Of a stretch of 64,000 nt of DNA, positions 17,286 to 26,630 are shown in pieces; the stretch's first letter is position 1; each line of letters opens with the position of its first letter. Below the pieces are notes generated by a model. The model searched no databases and was not told where the DNA came from. It saw nothing but the letters and a program-made list of their open reading frames with translations. The translations under genes and the position numbers were made by a program. This stretch comes from Psychrobacter sp. JB385 (lineage in GTDB: Bacteria > Pseudomonadota > Gammaproteobacteria > Pseudomonadales > Moraxellaceae): the NCBI RefSeq assembly GCF_900163785.1, contig NZ_FUKN01000013.1:744001-808000 (forward strand). Direction: 5' to 3'.

Positions 17286-17342
17286 GCGTCTGTCCTCTAT
17301 ATCGCTGATAAATGACATTTAGATGCCTACTGATACAGAGCA

Positions 17343-17358
17343 TTCAATAACTGTGCCA
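17343..17358 (-). promoter_or_regulatory. Near-consensus sigma-54 promoter for nirBD
   Basis: On the minus strand the sequence reads TGGCACAGTTATTGAA. The -24 box TGGCAC is perfect and spacing is exact, but the -12 box reads TTGA where TTGC is expected. The predicted start would leave a leader of about 45-50 bases before nirB. The mismatch is at a normally conserved base, so it needs testing. Confidence 0.45.
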
Positions 17359-17549
17359 AGCACTCTTAGGTTGACGTAATTTTGAGGCATGCTCTTAGGA
17401 GTGGTGGTCAGACATATAGGGCGAACCCTAGGCGTCTTAATGGTTTTCAAAGACTCAGCCTAAACAAAAGGGACGTAGGTATCACTGTCTAGACCCATAA
17501 TGGGGAGATGAATTCTCTGTCTTGTCTCAATATCTAGATGGCAGGCCAT

Positions 17550-17588
17550 TGCACCAAAATAGATAAAATTATGCACCAATTTGGGTTC
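17550..17588. promoter_or_regulatory. Pair of NtrC-like half-sites
   Basis: TGCACCAAAAT at 17550-17560 matches the left half of the enteric NtrC consensus (TGCACC-N5-GGTGCA), and TGCACCAATTTGGGTTC at 17572-17588 matches the left half plus part of the right. They lie about 180-210 bases upstream of the narK sigma-54 promoter and a similar distance from the nirB one, a normal enhancer distance. Confidence 0.45.
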
Positions 17589-17757
17589 AATAGCGGTTTG
17601 TCAAATGGATGACAGTATTTGCGTATATAGGTATCTACTTATTATTATCCAAACATTCATCCAATATTATTACTATCCCTCAAGCCTTGATAAAAAAGCG
17701 CTGTAGCACTGATTGAGTATCCAGATTCATTTTATGGAAGCAGCTTTACCATGTAAC

Positions 17758-17773
17758 TGGCATAGCCATTGCA
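17758..17773 (+). promoter_or_regulatory. Sigma-54 promoter for the narK-nas operon
   Basis: TGGCATAGCCATTGCA has GG and GC separated by exactly ten bases and matches TGGCAC-N5-TTGCA at all but one position. The start point should fall near 17784, about 77 bases before narK. This implies nitrogen-limitation control through RpoN and NtrC. Confidence 0.75.
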
Positions 17774-17786
17774 CCGCATCAACTGT

Positions 17787-17806
17787 CTCATGAATTATTT
17801 CATGAG
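17787..17806 (+). promoter_or_regulatory. Hairpin in the narK leader
   Basis: CTCATGAA and TTCATGAG form a perfect 8-bp inverted repeat around TTAT, starting right at the predicted transcription start. It could be an operator or a leader RNA hairpin. The loop does not show the A1/G4 hexaloop pattern of ANTAR-type antiterminator targets. Confidence 0.35.
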
Positions 17807-17860
17807 CAATTGACGCTTTGTGATAACCGAGAACTTCACCATTTAAGGAAGCTGCCGCCT

Positions 17861-19375
17861 ATGTCATCGCCATCATCGAACCCCGTTGCTACTACTAAAG
17901 ATAAGCTGAATGTGCTGTCTTTCGCAGGTAAAAATAAAATCCTTCATTTAGGTTGGATGGCGTTTTTTCTGACTTTTTTTGTATGGTTTAACCATGCACC
18001 ATTTTTGTCCGCGATTGGTGAGACATTGAACCTCACAACCGACCAAGTCAAAACGCTATTGATACTAAACGTGGCATTGACCATCCCAGCGCGTGTCATC
18101 ATTGGGATGTTGACGGATCGTTTTGGGCCGCGTCTTGTCTATACAGCGATTTTGGCTATCGGTGCCATACCCTGTTTTACCTTTGCGTTCGCGCAAGATT
18201 ACAACACCTTGGCACTGTCTCGTTTTTTACTGGGCTTTGTTGGTGCAGGTTTTGTGGTGGGTATTCGTTTGATGAGTGACTGGTTCCCGCCCAATGAGCT
18301 TGGCACGGCTGAAGGCATTTATGGCGGTTGGGGTAACTTTGGCTCAGCCGCTGCGGCGCTACTATTGCCAACGGTAGCAATCGTGGCGGCGGCGATTGTG
18401 GGCGGCGATGAAGGCTGGCGTTATGCCACGGCCATGTCAGGTGTGGTGATGGCGCTTTATAGTGTGGTTTTTTATAAAATGGCACGTAACACGCCTAAAG
18501 GGGCGACCTACTTTAAGCCCAAAAAATCAGGCGCGATGATGGTGACCTCAGCCGGTGATTTTTGGCTCATGATGGCATTCAAATTGCCGATGTATTTGGC
18601 CTTGGCGTTACTAGCGTGGAAGCTATCGCCTGCTGGTGTCAGTTTGCTTAGCCAGTCTAGCGTCACGCTTATCTATATTGGCCTTGCGGTACTGTATGTC
18701 TATGAGTTCATCAGCAGTTACCGCTTTAATAAAGAGGTCTTTACCACGCCGGTACCTGACGCGCATCGTTATGATTTTAAGCAGGTTGGTATTCTTAATA
18801 TTCTGTATTTTGCAACTTTTGGTTCAGAGTTGGCGGTTGTCTCTATGTTGCCCTTATTTTATCAAGAAACCTTCAATTTATCGGTTGTGATGGCAGGTGT
18901 ATTGGCATCGAGTTATGCTTTTATGAATCTGATGTCACGTCCAGGTGGTGGTTGGCTCAGTGATAAATTCGGTCGAAAAATCACCCTATTGATTCTGACA
19001 GCAGGGTTGGCGGTCGGTTATCTATTGATGGGTATTCTGGATTCAACGTGGCCGCTGGCTCTCGCTTTGTTAATTACTATGTTTTGCTCTTTCTTTGTGC
19101 AGGCGGGCGAAGGCGCTGTGTTTGCGGTGATTCCATTAATTAAGCGTAGTATGACAGGGCAGTTCGCTGGTATGACTGGTGCTTATGGCAACGTCGGCTC
19201 AGTGGTTTATCTCACCATTCTCAGTCTGGTGTCTTATCAAGTGTTTTTCTTTGTGATTGCTGCAACGGCAGTGGTTGGGTTTTTTGCGCTATTTTTACTC
19301 AAAGAGCCTGAAGGCGTCATCATTGAAGAGATGCCCGATGGGACGTTTGCCGAGATTCAAGTCAGTCACAGCTAA
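17861..19375 (+). CDS. Nitrate/nitrite transporter, NarK/NasA family (MFS)
   Basis: A major facilitator of about 504 residues with 12 or more hydrophobic segments. After a polar N-terminus come ILHLGWMAFFLTFFVWFNHAP and the MFS loop motif GMLTDRFGPR. The first nitrate signature reads GIYGGWGNFGSA; the second half carries RPGGGWLSDKFGRK and MTGAYGNVGSVVY, the second signature. Together with nasB and nasA this is a nitrate importer for assimilation. Codons back to 17810 are in frame, but ATG 17861 has AAGGA upstream and fits the family. It is the first gene of the nas operon behind the sigma-54 promoter. Confidence 0.92.
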   Translation: MSSPSSNPVATTKDKLNVLSFAGKNKILHLGWMAFFLTFFVWFNHAPFLSAIGETLNLTTDQVKTLLILNVALTIPARVIIGMLTDRFGPRLVYTAILAIGAIPCFTFAFAQDYNTLALSRFLLGFVGAGFVVGIRLMSDWFPPNELGTAEGIYGGWGNFGSAAAALLLPTVAIVAAAIVGGDEGWRYATAMSGVVMALYSVVFYKMARNTPKGATYFKPKKSGAMMVTSAGDFWLMMAFKLPMYLALALLAWKLSPAGVSLLSQSSVTLIYIGLAVLYVYEFISSYRFNKEVFTTPVPDAHRYDFKQVGILNILYFATFGSELAVVSMLPLFYQETFNLSVVMAGVLASSYAFMNLMSRPGGGWLSDKFGRKITLLILTAGLAVGYLLMGILDSTWPLALALLITMFCSFFVQAGEGAVFAVIPLIKRSMTGQFAGMTGAYGNVGSVVYLTILSLVSYQVFFFVIAATAVVGFFALFLLKEPEGVIIEEMPDGTFAEIQVSHS

Positions 19376-19410
19376 GACGGTTAAAGCTAAAACAAGAAAA
19401 ACAAATAGGA

Positions 19411-21549
19411 ATGACATTGAATACGATGCTAAAAGCCCAACCAAGCGCCAATCAAGAAAAACCTCAATATGGTGCTGATAAAAGCCCGAAGCAGGCCACT
19501 ACGGATGCAAGGGCTGCTATGAGCGCTGTTATTGAATCCAGTCATCCTAGAGACGATGTTGCCTTGTGGTGGCTGGATTTTTTTACCACAAACGGTCGTA
19601 AAACCGAAAACCAAGACAGTCTACTGATCACCACTTGTTTGATGCCTCACTTGTCACAACAGGCATTGAACAAGCAAAACGCATACACGCAACCGACGAT
19701 GTTGCCATCTTCACAGTCGAAAGCACCACTCTTGGTGCTTATGGCAGATGGCGTGAGTGCTTGCCAGTTCCCAAAGCAGGCAAGCCAGCTGGTCGTCAAT
19801 ACAGTGGCAGAAAAAATAACGTTGGCGTTATCAAAGCTTGCGTCTGTATCGCCTGAGAGACAGCACCCAACGCAAGCCGTGTCAGTAGATTTTGATGATG
19901 ATCAAGTGGCTGGCATCATCAAAATGGCGGTGAACAAAGCCAATGACATGCTGTATTTTCCGCAAACCTACCAGCGAGTGCCGCCGTTATTATCGACGTT
20001 ATCAGGATTGTTATGTGTTGGCGATCGTATTCATTTGTTTCATACCGGAGACTCACGTATTTATCGGGTTGGGCCTGACAGTCTGACGGTCTTGAGTGAA
20101 GATCACCGTATTCATCGCGGTCAAGACAAAGGCGCGCTGTCGGCTGCTATTGGCGCAGATGGGCAGCTGGATTTGCAGCAATCGGTATTTACACTGCATC
20201 AAAACGAGTGCTTGGCCATCATGACCGATGGTGTTTATGAGCATATTGATGACGTCGAGTTGGCGTTTGAGCTGTGTACGGCGGCGACACAGATGGGTCA
20301 GAGATTATCTGAGATACCTAGTCCACCAGCAGATTTTTGTGTCAGTCAGACTGTTTGCGAGCAGGCTTTTGCAGAGGGCAGTCATGACAATTTGAGCATG
20401 ATTATGCTGAGTATGAATGCGATGCCAACACTGTCTAATCATATAGAGAACCATATAGAAAAATTGGATACCCATGCAAAACCCGAGGCCGTGATTCATG
20501 ACAATCATCGCTATCAGCTGACGCCAGTGTTAGAAGTCGGAGACAGCATCGATGGTTTTACCGTGGTGAGTATCATCGCGCGTACGGCTCGTAGTCAGGT
20601 GTATTGGGTAAAAGATGAGAGCGATCACGACTTTGTATTAAAGTCGCCCAGTCTCGATACGATAGAAGACGGACATTATCTGCGTGATTTTTTACAAGAG
20701 CGCAAAATCGGTCTGAGTCTGTCAAAACACCGCCGAGCTGGCGAGTCTGCTCACAATCAATCTGACCCAAATCGCTTGCAAGTAACGGAGTCAACCAAAG
20801 CTAGTGCTCACGGAATCGGATCTGGGTTAAATGTTTCAGGGCTGCTGCGCTATTATCCTGTCCCTGCCAGTACGATCTACTTGTATCACTTAACTGAGTA
20901 TATAGAAGGTGAGAGCTTACGAGATTTTATTGATCGTCATGCCCCATGCGATGTTTGGCAGACCTACGACTTGCTTATCAAAATCGCTATGGCGGCCCGA
21001 GTGATGCACCGCAATTATCTACTGCATCAAGATATCAAGCCTGAAAACGTACTGCTGACCAAATCAGGTGCCATAAAATTAATCGACTTTGGTTCTGCAA
21101 GCTCGTCAATTTTAAAGGACAGTACGCGACCACCGAATGGCGATCTGCACTATGCTGCACCAGAGTATTACACCGATGCACCAAAAGGGGTTCATTCTGA
21201 TCTGTTTTCAATTGCAGTGATTGGTTATGAGCTATTGACAGGAAAATTGCCATTTGGCTCACAAGAATTAATGAACCCGCAGCAGGCTTTAGTCATGCCA
21301 GCGAAACCGCTTCGAGAGCAAAATGTGCCAGCCACAAGTCAACAAGCGCTGATACGAGCGCTGCATCCCAACCCCAAGGTTCGTTATCAAGCAATTGGCG
21401 AGTTTTTGCAAGACTTCAACCCTGACAATAGTACGCGCAGCCGTGACCCTGAGCCACTCATCAAAAGCAACCCCTTGCTGGTGTGGCATGGCATTTGCTT
21501 CGTACAGACTGTCCTTATCGTTTTATTGTTGTGGGCGTATCTGTCGTAG
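19411..21549 (+). CDS. Bifunctional PP2C phosphatase / Ser-Thr protein kinase
   Basis: A 712-residue fusion. Residues about 50-335 form a PP2C-type phosphatase with the metal aspartates visible: ADGVSA (Asp113), HTGDSRIYR (Asp214), MTDGVYEH (Asp273) and SHDNLSM (Asp326). Residues about 375-660 form a Hanks-type kinase: Lys411 in DFVLKS, the catalytic loop HQDIKPENV (Asp541) and IDFGSA (Asp559, reading DFG). The loop has HQD instead of HRD, so it is a non-RD kinase. A C-terminal hydrophobic helix (about 690-710) anchors it to the membrane. It sits between the nitrate transporter and nitrate reductase genes, an arrangement also known in Pseudomonas nitrate-assimilation operons. Substrates are unknown. 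The ribosome site AGGA abuts the ATG, which is unusually close. Confidence 0.88.
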   Translation: MTLNTMLKAQPSANQEKPQYGADKSPKQATTDARAAMSAVIESSHPRDDVALWWLDFFTTNGRKTENQDSLLITTCLMPHLSQQALNKQNAYTQPTMLPSSQSKAPLLVLMADGVSACQFPKQASQLVVNTVAEKITLALSKLASVSPERQHPTQAVSVDFDDDQVAGIIKMAVNKANDMLYFPQTYQRVPPLLSTLSGLLCVGDRIHLFHTGDSRIYRVGPDSLTVLSEDHRIHRGQDKGALSAAIGADGQLDLQQSVFTLHQNECLAIMTDGVYEHIDDVELAFELCTAATQMGQRLSEIPSPPADFCVSQTVCEQAFAEGSHDNLSMIMLSMNAMPTLSNHIENHIEKLDTHAKPEAVIHDNHRYQLTPVLEVGDSIDGFTVVSIIARTARSQVYWVKDESDHDFVLKSPSLDTIEDGHYLRDFLQERKIGLSLSKHRRAGESAHNQSDPNRLQVTESTKASAHGIGSGLNVSGLLRYYPVPASTIYLYHLTEYIEGESLRDFIDRHAPCDVWQTYDLLIKIAMAARVMHRNYLLHQDIKPENVLLTKSGAIKLIDFGSASSSILKDSTRPPNGDLHYAAPEYYTDAPKGVHSDLFSIAVIGYELLTGKLPFGSQELMNPQQALVMPAKPLREQNVPATSQQALIRALHPNPKVRYQAIGEFLQDFNPDNSTRSRDPEPLIKSNPLLVWHGICFVQTVLIVLLLWAYLS

Positions 21550-21618
21550 TGTGCTTACTTTCAATGACATATCACCTCCTGTTTACTGCTGCGTTATGCT
21601 GCTAAGGAACGTCGCTTT

Positions 21619-23199
21619 ATGTTGCTCCATACATCAAAAACAGCCGCCAATCTTGTTACTTGTACCGACTTAACCAAAAGATCAGCTTCTTTTGCTGCGA
21701 TCAGTCATGCTGATGCAGGTGGTATGAGTCAATCTGATACATATCAATCTAGCGCTTATAAAATCAAGCAGGGTCATGATACAAATGACAGCGCAGGGGT
21801 CATCATCATTGGCGCGGGTATGGCGGGTAGTCGATTTGCCATTGAGCTTGCGAGGGCGCAGCAGCAAAGCATCCAAGAAAAAAATGCTCACTTAAGCGGC
21901 ATGACGTTAGCTGATGCTTGTGTGCCACTGCCTATTACCTTGATTAGTAAAGAGCCACAAGTGGGCTACAACCGAATCATGTTATCGCCTGTATTGTCAG
22001 GAGAGACAGCGTTTGAGGACACCTATTTATACGACAAAGCAGATTACGAGGCACTAGGCATCACGGTGCTGGCTGGTTTGAGCGTGGATACCATCAATAC
22101 CGAGCGGCAGTATATCAAGCTCGATGATGGGCAAGTACGTCGCTATGCAAAATTGGTCATTGCGACTGGCTCCACTGCTCGAATCATCCCATTTCCCAAT
22201 CATACGGCAAAAGGCGTCCAGGTGTTTCGAGAGGTGGCTGATGTTACCGCATTGACCAGTTATGCACGTCAAAACCAAACAGGGCTGGTCATCGGCGGTG
22301 GCGTATTGGGGTTAGAAGCGGCTTGTGCAATGGCTGCGCAAGGTGCTCGCATGACCGTCGTGCATACAGGGGATTATGTGCTTAATCGACAGCTTGATCT
22401 GTCTGCTGCTCAGCTTTTACAAGATGAGTTGAGGTGCCGCGGTGTGAGCCTAGAGTTGTCTGCCGATACAAAAGCCATTGCCATCAATGACAAGGAGGAG
22501 GTGTGCGGTTTGGTCTTAAAAGACGGTCGCACCTTGCCAGCGGATTTTGTTGTCATGGCAGTCGGCGTCATGCCCAATACGTCCTTGGCAAAAGCCAGTG
22601 GGCTTGACGTCAATCGGGGCATTGTGGTGGACGATTGTATGCACACCAGTTGTCCTCATGTGTATGCGATTGGCGAATGTGTTGAGCTAGATGGGGAGCT
22701 GTTTGGTATGGTCGCGCCTATCAATCAGCAAGTCGATACGCTCGTCTCGGTATTAAAAGAAGCCGTCATATCAAGCTCTATTAAAGCAGACGATGCCAAA
22801 TCTTTACAAGCGCACTGGCAACCCTTTATCAGCAAACTCTTATCGTTAAAGTTAAAAATATCGGGCGTAGCAGTGTTTTCAGCAGGTCAAGTTACTTTTA
22901 GCGATATGGAGGCTGAGCGCATTGAAAGGCTTGTTTATCGTCAGCCGGCCTTAAACCATTATCACTGCCTTTATATAAAAGATAATAAAGTCATCGGAGC
23001 CGTACTCTATGGAGACATTCATGATGGCAGCTTTTATAGCCAACTCATCACGGATAACATTGATATATCGCTTATCAAAGATGACTTAATATTTGGCAGC
23101 GCTTATTGTGATTTGGACGCACAGGCTATGAGTAACACAACCACTGATCACATACGCGATGAGGCATGTGTGACTGAATTAGTGGAGGAAGTCTCATGA
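21619..23199 (+). CDS. nasB: NAD(P)H/FAD-dependent oxidoreductase, electron-transfer subunit of nitrate reductase
   Basis: A 526-residue pyridine nucleotide-disulphide-type flavoprotein resembling the N-terminal half of NirB. It has an FAD-binding GxGxxG (IIIGAGMAGSRFA, about residues 62-74), an NAD-binding GGGVLGLEAACAMA, and the second FAD motif HVYAIGECVELDGELFG. It should pass electrons from NAD(P)H to NasA. TAAGGA ten bases before 21619 supports this start; ATG 21724 is an alternative that would remove 35 non-conserved residues. Its stop overlaps the nasA start by four bases (ATGA), indicating coupled translation. No Fe-S motif is seen. The BFD domain that many NasB proteins carry is found on NasA instead. 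The symbol follows the Bacillus naming by role. Confidence 0.82.
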   Translation: MLLHTSKTAANLVTCTDLTKRSASFAAISHADAGGMSQSDTYQSSAYKIKQGHDTNDSAGVIIIGAGMAGSRFAIELARAQQQSIQEKNAHLSGMTLADACVPLPITLISKEPQVGYNRIMLSPVLSGETAFEDTYLYDKADYEALGITVLAGLSVDTINTERQYIKLDDGQVRRYAKLVIATGSTARIIPFPNHTAKGVQVFREVADVTALTSYARQNQTGLVIGGGVLGLEAACAMAAQGARMTVVHTGDYVLNRQLDLSAAQLLQDELRCRGVSLELSADTKAIAINDKEEVCGLVLKDGRTLPADFVVMAVGVMPNTSLAKASGLDVNRGIVVDDCMHTSCPHVYAIGECVELDGELFGMVAPINQQVDTLVSVLKEAVISSSIKADDAKSLQAHWQPFISKLLSLKLKISGVAVFSAGQVTFSDMEAERIERLVYRQPALNHYHCLYIKDNKVIGAVLYGDIHDGSFYSQLITDNIDISLIKDDLIFGSAYCDLDAQAMSNTTTDHIRDEACVTELVEEVS

Positions 23200-26100
23200 G
23201 CCAAACGATTGCCACTCATACCATAAGCACTGATAAAGACATTAACCAATTGGCATCACTAGACACGGTGAATAAGACAACCAAAACCATTCGCACCACC
23301 TGTCCTTATTGCGGCGTTGGCTGCGGTGTGCTCGCTCAGACTGATGAGGTAGGGGCAATCAGTGTCAAAGGAGATCCTAATCATCCTGCCAACTTTGGCA
23401 AATTGTGCTCAAAAGGTAGTGCCCTTGCTCAAACGCTAGGCACGGAGCGCCGATTGACTCAGCCTTATTATCAAAACAAGTCAGCGTCCATGTGGCAGCA
23501 TCATAGGATGCCGCCAGACACATCCACTTGCACTACTGCGGTAAATACACCGCCACTTATTGAGCATACCGATTGGAACACAATATTGGGCGATATTGCT
23601 GAGCGTTTGAGTGACACCATCGCAGAATACGGGCGAGACAGTATTATGTTCTATGTCTCAGGTCAGCTATTGACGGAGGATTATTACGTTGCCAATAAGT
23701 TTATTAAAGGTTTTATTGGGAATAATAATATCGACTCCAACTCTCGGCTGTGTATGTCGTCAGCGGTAGCAGGACATAAGCGCGCGTTTGGTGCCGATCT
23801 GGTACCGGGTAATTACGAAGATTTGGAAGCTTGTGATCTACTGGTGCTGGTTGGCTCAAATATGGCGTGGTGTCATCCTATCTTATTTGGACGTTTTTTG
23901 GCTGCCAAAAAGTCAAACCCAAACAAAAAACTGGTGGTGATTGACCCGCGCCGTACCGACTCTTGTGAGTTTGCCGATTTGCATTTGCCCATTGCGGCTG
24001 GCACTGACACGCATTTATATAATGGCTTGCTGTGCTATTTGGAACAGCAAGGCTGTCAAGATGATGCCTATACCCGTCAAAGCATAGGCGCTGAGTCGGC
24101 TTTGGCGGCGGCTAGAGAATGGACAATCGATAAGGTAGCATATGCTTGCCAAGTACCAAGCGCTCGCATTCGTCAGTTTTATGAGTTGGTCGCTGCCAAT
24201 GACAAAACAGTGACAGCGTTCAGCATGGGCGTGAATCAATCCAAAAGCGGCACGGACAAGGTCAACGCCATTATCAATACCCACTTATTGACAGGACGTG
24301 TGGGTAAAATCGGCGCAAGTCCATTTTCATTGACCGGTCAGCCCAATGCGATGGGCGGGCGAGAAGTGGGTGCGCTGGCCAATTTGCTGGCGGCACACTT
24401 GGATTTAGACAACATCGATCATCGTCAGCTGGTGGTGGATTTTTGGGCATCACCTCAGCCTATCGCGGCAAATGTTGGGATCAAGGCTTGCGACGCTGCA
24501 GATGCAATATTGGATGGACGCATTAAAGCCATTTGGATCATGGCCACCAATCCCGTCGTGAGTTTGCCAGAAGCGGATAAGTTTCGCCAAGCGCTGGCAA
24601 AATGCGACTTGGTGATTGTGTCTGATTGCTCAGTGGACAGTGATACAGTCAAATGCGCCGATATAGTACTACCTGCACAAGGTTGGGGCGAAAAATCAGG
24701 AACGGTGACCAACTCCGAGCGACGCATATCGCGCCAGCGCGCATTGATGCCTGCAACTGGAATGGCAAAACCTGACTGGTGGATATTGTCGCAGGTCGCC
24801 AAACGTATGGGGTTTTCAGGGTTTGATTATCGACACCCTAGTGAGATATTCAATGAGCACGTGGCTTTGACAGCTTATGGTAATGATAAAAATCAAACCG
24901 TATCAGCCATCAACCAACCTCGTTATCTCAATCTCGCTAAAGATTTATCCCTCTTTATGGCAGAAGCAGAGAGTGACGGGCAAGCGATTCATTGTAGGCA
25001 CATGCCAACGGCACTGAGCAATGAAGAGTATGATTCAATGCCACCATTTCAGTGGGGTGGTACGCGCATAGCCATGATTGATATAGAGAGTAGGCCGTTA
25101 GATAAGTCAGCAAGCAATATTACCAGCGTAGCAGCTTCGTGTACGAAATCACAGCTTATCGCCATTACGCCTGCTGCTGACGCCAGTGTCCCCAATCGGC
25201 ACCGACACCAGCGAAGCGGTAAAAAAAGAGACGCACATCATGATATGAATACCTTATTAAGGAAAGATGTACCAAGCATTGACTTGCGCCTTATCACTGG
25301 TAGGCTGCGTGATCAGTGGCACACGATGACTCGCACAGGTCTAGCACCGCAGCTGAACCAGCACCAATCGGTGCCAATGCTGACCATCCATCCTGATGAT
25401 GCCGATCAACTTGGTCTAAAGACGGACGACTTTGTACAACTCCAGCGCCAATACGAAGCTGGCATGTCAGTAGATGAAAAGGCAAGTTGTGTGCTGGTAC
25501 AAGTGGCCATTAGTGATGGGATGCGAGTTGGTGATGCGTTTATGCCCATGCATTGGAGCAATGCGTTTGCCACCTTTGCTCGTGTGGGCGCGCTTATTCC
25601 AACGGTTGCCGATCCACACTCAGGACAGCCTGAGTTAAAAAACTCTGCCGTTAGCATGACAGCGGTGCCAATGCACACCTTTGGTAAGATTTTGGTGCAT
25701 CCGGATTGGCAAGACGCTGTTATGGGGCAATTGCGCAAGGTTTTGGATGATTTTGAGGCAAAAATACGGCAAAAAAAAAGGTTTAGAAAAAACAAAGATA
25801 TGACAAATAAATTGGATGCAGCAAGCCACTGTACCGCGATTACGTGGAGTCTCAGTCGTCAAACAAATAGCGTGTTGATCAATTTTGCTTGCCCAAGCAT
25901 TGATGTCAGTCAGCCGCTGAGCACCTCTCATTTTTGGCAACAGTTCGCAGAAGCGTTGCAGTCTTCCAAACCATTACTATCGCAGCCACATAACATCCAT
26001 ACAGCGCATACGATCAATGAAAAACAGGATCAAATACGCTTAGTGATGACTCAGTCGGCTTATGATATGACAGGGGTAGAGCACACCGCAGCAGACAATC

Positions 26101-26453
26101 AAAACCCTTCTGAACAGCTCATCATGGCGGTTTATCTTGCGCCAATGCTTAGAGACTTACCCAGTATACATTGGCTTGATAGCTGCTTTGCTGATACTAG
26201 ACAAATCCCTGTCAACCAACGTTATAAGTGGCTATTGGCTGGACGTCCTGCCAGTGGTTATGTCGATCCTGGGGCGCTGGTTTGTTCATGCATGTCCGTT
26301 GGCAAAAATATCATTATTGAAACGATTACGCAGCAAGGCTGTACCAGTGCGTCGGCTGTTGGGAAGCTATGCCGAGCAGGTACCAATTGCGGCTCTTGTG
26401 TGGGTCAGATTAACGAATTGATTGCAGAGTATGCACCGCTAACACAGGCTTAA
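23196..26453 (+). CDS. nasA: Assimilatory nitrate reductase catalytic subunit
   Basis: A 1085-residue molybdopterin enzyme of the NasA/NapA group. The N-terminal [4Fe-4S] motif starts at Cys36 (CPYCGVGCGV, with CSKGSALAQ completing it). The bis-MGD domains follow, with SNSRLCMSSAV, MGVNQSKSGTDKVNAI, LTGQPNAMGGREVG and the C-terminal molydopterin dinucleotide-binding fold (LITGRLRDQWHTMTRTG). A BFD-type [2Fe-2S] domain (CSCMSVGK, then AGTNCGSC, about 1030-1070) closes the protein. It is longer than usual (about 870-900) because of a low-complexity insert around 640-690 and a linker of about 150 residues before the BFD domain. It reduces nitrate to nitrite in the cytoplasm. Translation is coupled to nasB; GGAGGA precedes the ATG. 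Confidence 0.94.
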   Translation: MSQTIATHTISTDKDINQLASLDTVNKTTKTIRTTCPYCGVGCGVLAQTDEVGAISVKGDPNHPANFGKLCSKGSALAQTLGTERRLTQPYYQNKSASMWQHHRMPPDTSTCTTAVNTPPLIEHTDWNTILGDIAERLSDTIAEYGRDSIMFYVSGQLLTEDYYVANKFIKGFIGNNNIDSNSRLCMSSAVAGHKRAFGADLVPGNYEDLEACDLLVLVGSNMAWCHPILFGRFLAAKKSNPNKKLVVIDPRRTDSCEFADLHLPIAAGTDTHLYNGLLCYLEQQGCQDDAYTRQSIGAESALAAAREWTIDKVAYACQVPSARIRQFYELVAANDKTVTAFSMGVNQSKSGTDKVNAIINTHLLTGRVGKIGASPFSLTGQPNAMGGREVGALANLLAAHLDLDNIDHRQLVVDFWASPQPIAANVGIKACDAADAILDGRIKAIWIMATNPVVSLPEADKFRQALAKCDLVIVSDCSVDSDTVKCADIVLPAQGWGEKSGTVTNSERRISRQRALMPATGMAKPDWWILSQVAKRMGFSGFDYRHPSEIFNEHVALTAYGNDKNQTVSAINQPRYLNLAKDLSLFMAEAESDGQAIHCRHMPTALSNEEYDSMPPFQWGGTRIAMIDIESRPLDKSASNITSVAASCTKSQLIAITPAADASVPNRHRHQRSGKKRDAHHDMNTLLRKDVPSIDLRLITGRLRDQWHTMTRTGLAPQLNQHQSVPMLTIHPDDADQLGLKTDDFVQLQRQYEAGMSVDEKASCVLVQVAISDGMRVGDAFMPMHWSNAFATFARVGALIPTVADPHSGQPELKNSAVSMTAVPMHTFGKILVHPDWQDAVMGQLRKVLDDFEAKIRQKKRFRKNKDMTNKLDAASHCTAITWSLSRQTNSVLINFACPSIDVSQPLSTSHFWQQFAEALQSSKPLLSQPHNIHTAHTINEKQDQIRLVMTQSAYDMTGVEHTAADNQNPSEQLIMAVYLAPMLRDLPSIHWLDSCFADTRQIPVNQRYKWLLAGRPASGYVDPGALVCSCMSVGKNIIIETITQQGCTSASAVGKLCRAGTNCGSCVGQINELIAEYAPLTQA

Positions 26454-26630
26454 TAAGTCAGATGGCATGTCACTTGCAGTGTCTTATGTACGATTCAAAC
26501 CGACTGAGTAAAAATTACTGTTTACCCAACTGCCTTATTCTTATGACGTCATTTTTAACACGCTACTTTTATTATGTAACGTTTATCACGTTGTTTTAGT
26601 GTACCCATACTGTCCTCAGGAGCGACCATC

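Larger units (their letters stand above)
17286..17860. other. Divergent nirB / narK control region
   Basis: No credible gene. It holds a near-consensus sigma-54 promoter facing nirB, two NtrC-like half-sites in the middle, a consensus sigma-54 promoter facing narK and a leader hairpin; each is listed separately. Confidence 0.7.

Noticed and set aside
17540..17556. A second sigma-54-like sequence, TGGCAGGCCATTGCA, upstream of narK
   Set aside because: The GG and GC elements are nine, not ten, bases apart; this spacing normally abolishes sigma-54 promoter function.
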